Below, piece by piece: positions 62,768 to 64,000 of a stretch of 64,000 nt of DNA. The notes under the pieces were generated by a model, which saw nothing but the letters and a program-made list of their open reading frames with translations, searched no databases and had not been told where the DNA came from. Position 1 is the stretch's first letter, and each line of letters begins with the position of its first letter. Made by a program: the position numbers and the translations under genes. Location: positions 62,001 through 126,000 of the forward strand of contig NZ_JACSZV010000001.1 of assembly GCF_014472415.1 (NCBI RefSeq), in the 5' to 3' direction. This DNA is from Pseudomonas sp. N40(2020) (lineage in GTDB: Bacteria; Pseudomonadota; Gammaproteobacteria; Pseudomonadales; Pseudomonadaceae).

Positions 62768-64000
62768 ATGAAGTTAGCCATTGTTACGGCTTGCCCGAAC
62801 GGCATGGTCACCAGTGTGCTGTGCGCCCGTTTGCTCGATGCGGCGGCCCAGCGTCAGGGTTGGAGCACCAGCGTCGAAGTGGTCGACGCGGCGCACCCGG
62901 AACGTGAATTGTCGGCAGCGACCATCGAAGCGGCGGAGTGGGTGTTGCTGGTCGCCACCGGTAACGTCGACATGACGCGTTTTGTCGGCAAACGGGTCTT
63001 TCAGATTGCCCCGGCGCAAGCCCTTCAGGACGTCGAAGCGGTGCTGCGTCGTGGTGCCGAAGAAGCCGAAATTTATGTCGCCAGCGCAGCCGCCCCGGCT
63101 GCCGTTGAGCAGCGTACGCCGCGCATCGTCGCCATCACCGCGTGCCCGACCGGCGTCGCACACACCTTCATGGCGGCCGAAGCGTTGCAGCAAACGGCCA
63201 AGCGTCTGGGCTATGAATTGCAGGTCGAAACTCAGGGCTCGGTCGGCGCGAAAACTCCGCTGAGCGCGACAGCGATTGCCGAGGCTGACGTGGTGCTGCT
63301 GGCGGCGGATATCGACGTCGCCACCGAGCGATTCGCCGGCAAGAAAATCTACCGCTGCGGCACCGGCATTGCGTTGAAGCAATCCGAAGCCACCCTGAAA
63401 AAAGCCCTCGCCGAAGGCCAGCAGGAAAGCGCCGCCAGCGACGGCAAGGCACCGGCCAAGTCGGAGAAAACTGGCGTCTACAAACACCTGTTGACCGGCG
63501 TGTCGTACATGCTGCCGATGGTGGTGGCGGGTGGTTTGATGATCGCGTTGTCGTTTGTCTTTGGCATCACCGCGTTCAAAGAGGAAGGCACACTGGCGGC
63601 GGCACTGATGCAGATCGGCGGCGAGACCGCGTTCAAGCTGATGGTGCCGCTGCTGGCCGGTTACATCGCCTACTCGATTGCCGACCGTCCAGGCCTGGCG
63701 CCGGGGATGATTGGCGGCCTGTTGGCGAGCACCTTGGGCGCCGGGTTTATCGGCGGGATCGTCGCCGGGTTTATCGCCGGTTATGCGGCCAAGGCGATCA
63801 GTCGTTATGTCGCGTTGCCGCAAAGTCTTGAGGCACTGAAACCGATTCTGATCATCCCGTTGTTCGCCAGTCTGTTCACCGGCCTGGTGATGATCTACGT
63901 GGTCGGCAAACCGGTGGCGGGCATGCTCGCGGCGCTCACTCAATTTCTCGACAGCATGGGCACCACCAACGCGATTCTGCTTGGGATCGTGCTCGGCGGC
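62768..64000 (+). CDS. fruA: Fructose PTS permease EIIBC, partial
   Basis: 411 residues are visible; the frame runs off the right edge. Two EIIB domains come first: residues 1-100 with Cys9 in TACPNGMVTS, probably a degenerate EIIB', and about 118-215 with the phosphorylated Cys126 in ITACPTGVAHTFMAAEAL. The membrane EIIC domain begins near residue 240 (HLLTGVSYMLPMVVAGGLMI). It imports fructose and phosphorylates it at C1. The ATG at 62768 has GAGGG upstream, 11 bases after fruK. Confidence 0.95.
   Translation, partial: MKLAIVTACPNGMVTSVLCARLLDAAAQRQGWSTSVEVVDAAHPERELSAATIEAAEWVLLVATGNVDMTRFVGKRVFQIAPAQALQDVEAVLRRGAEEAEIYVASAAAPAAVEQRTPRIVAITACPTGVAHTFMAAEALQQTAKRLGYELQVETQGSVGAKTPLSATAIAEADVVLLAADIDVATERFAGKKIYRCGTGIALKQSEATLKKALAEGQQESAASDGKAPAKSEKTGVYKHLLTGVSYMLPMVVAGGLMIALSFVFGITAFKEEGTLAAALMQIGGETAFKLMVPLLAGYIAYSIADRPGLAPGMIGGLLASTLGAGFIGGIVAGFIAGYAAKAISRYVALPQSLEALKPILIIPLFASLFTGLVMIYVVGKPVAGMLAALTQFLDSMGTTNAILLGIVLGG

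Overview
The window is a stretch of a Pseudomonas chromosome, most likely of the P. fluorescens group. The housekeeping gene order is the one known for Pseudomonas (recN-grpE-dnaK-dnaJ-dapB-carA-carB-greA, yhbY/rlmE-ftsH-folP-glmM-tpiA-secG-tRNA-Leu-tRNA-fMet-rimP-nusA-infB-rbfA-truB-rpsO-pnp, nadC and ampDE). The tmRNA tag reads ANDETYGEYALAA, and the fructose genes have the three-gene fruB-fruK-fruA form with a Cra site TTAAACGTTTCA. No rRNA, CRISPR array or insertion sequence was seen.

Layout. (1) Positions 1-7,400 are accessory DNA: the end of a phage tail or R-tailocin cluster (tail protein gpD, GH19 endolysin, nested spanins), then an inverted DNase bacteriocin and immunity pair, a broken copy of the spanin 3' end, an unrecognised AT-rich gene, several small helix-turn-helix or excisionase-like genes, a DUF4224 gene, a regulator joining a PrtN-like and an AlpA-like domain, and a small membrane protein. 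This block stops at the 3' end of ssrA (tmRNA), a common integration site. No integrase is visible in the window. (2) 7,420-17,000: ssrA, a small secreted protein, and the lactate locus lldP-lutA-lutB-lutC-dld, divergent from its regulator lldR across a clear LldR operator. (3) 17,000-25,500: smpB, a sodium-coupled transporter, ratA-rnfH, bamE, fur, recN with a LexA box, and grpE-dnaK, each with a close match to a sigma-32 promoter. (4) 25,700-33,700: dnaJ, dapB, carAB, greA, a membrane protein and yhbY. (5) 33,700-49,300: the translation, transcription and RNA-decay core with three tRNAs. (6) 49,500-56,900: a DUF6388 protein, nadC, a DUF1631 protein, ampDE and a chemoreceptor. (7) 56,900-64,000: tatD-cra, divergent from fruB-fruK-fruA; fruA is cut by the window end.

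Functional links. SmpB and ssrA form the ribosome-rescue system and lie 10 kb apart. LldR, lactate permease, the LutABC complex and an FAD/Fe-S D-lactate dehydrogenase form one lactate-use unit. Cra controls the fructose phosphotransferase genes. The most interesting part is the first 7.3 kb, where a killing module has been inserted beside a phage-type lysis cassette, leaving a duplicated spanin end, under a possible PrtN-AlpA fusion activator.
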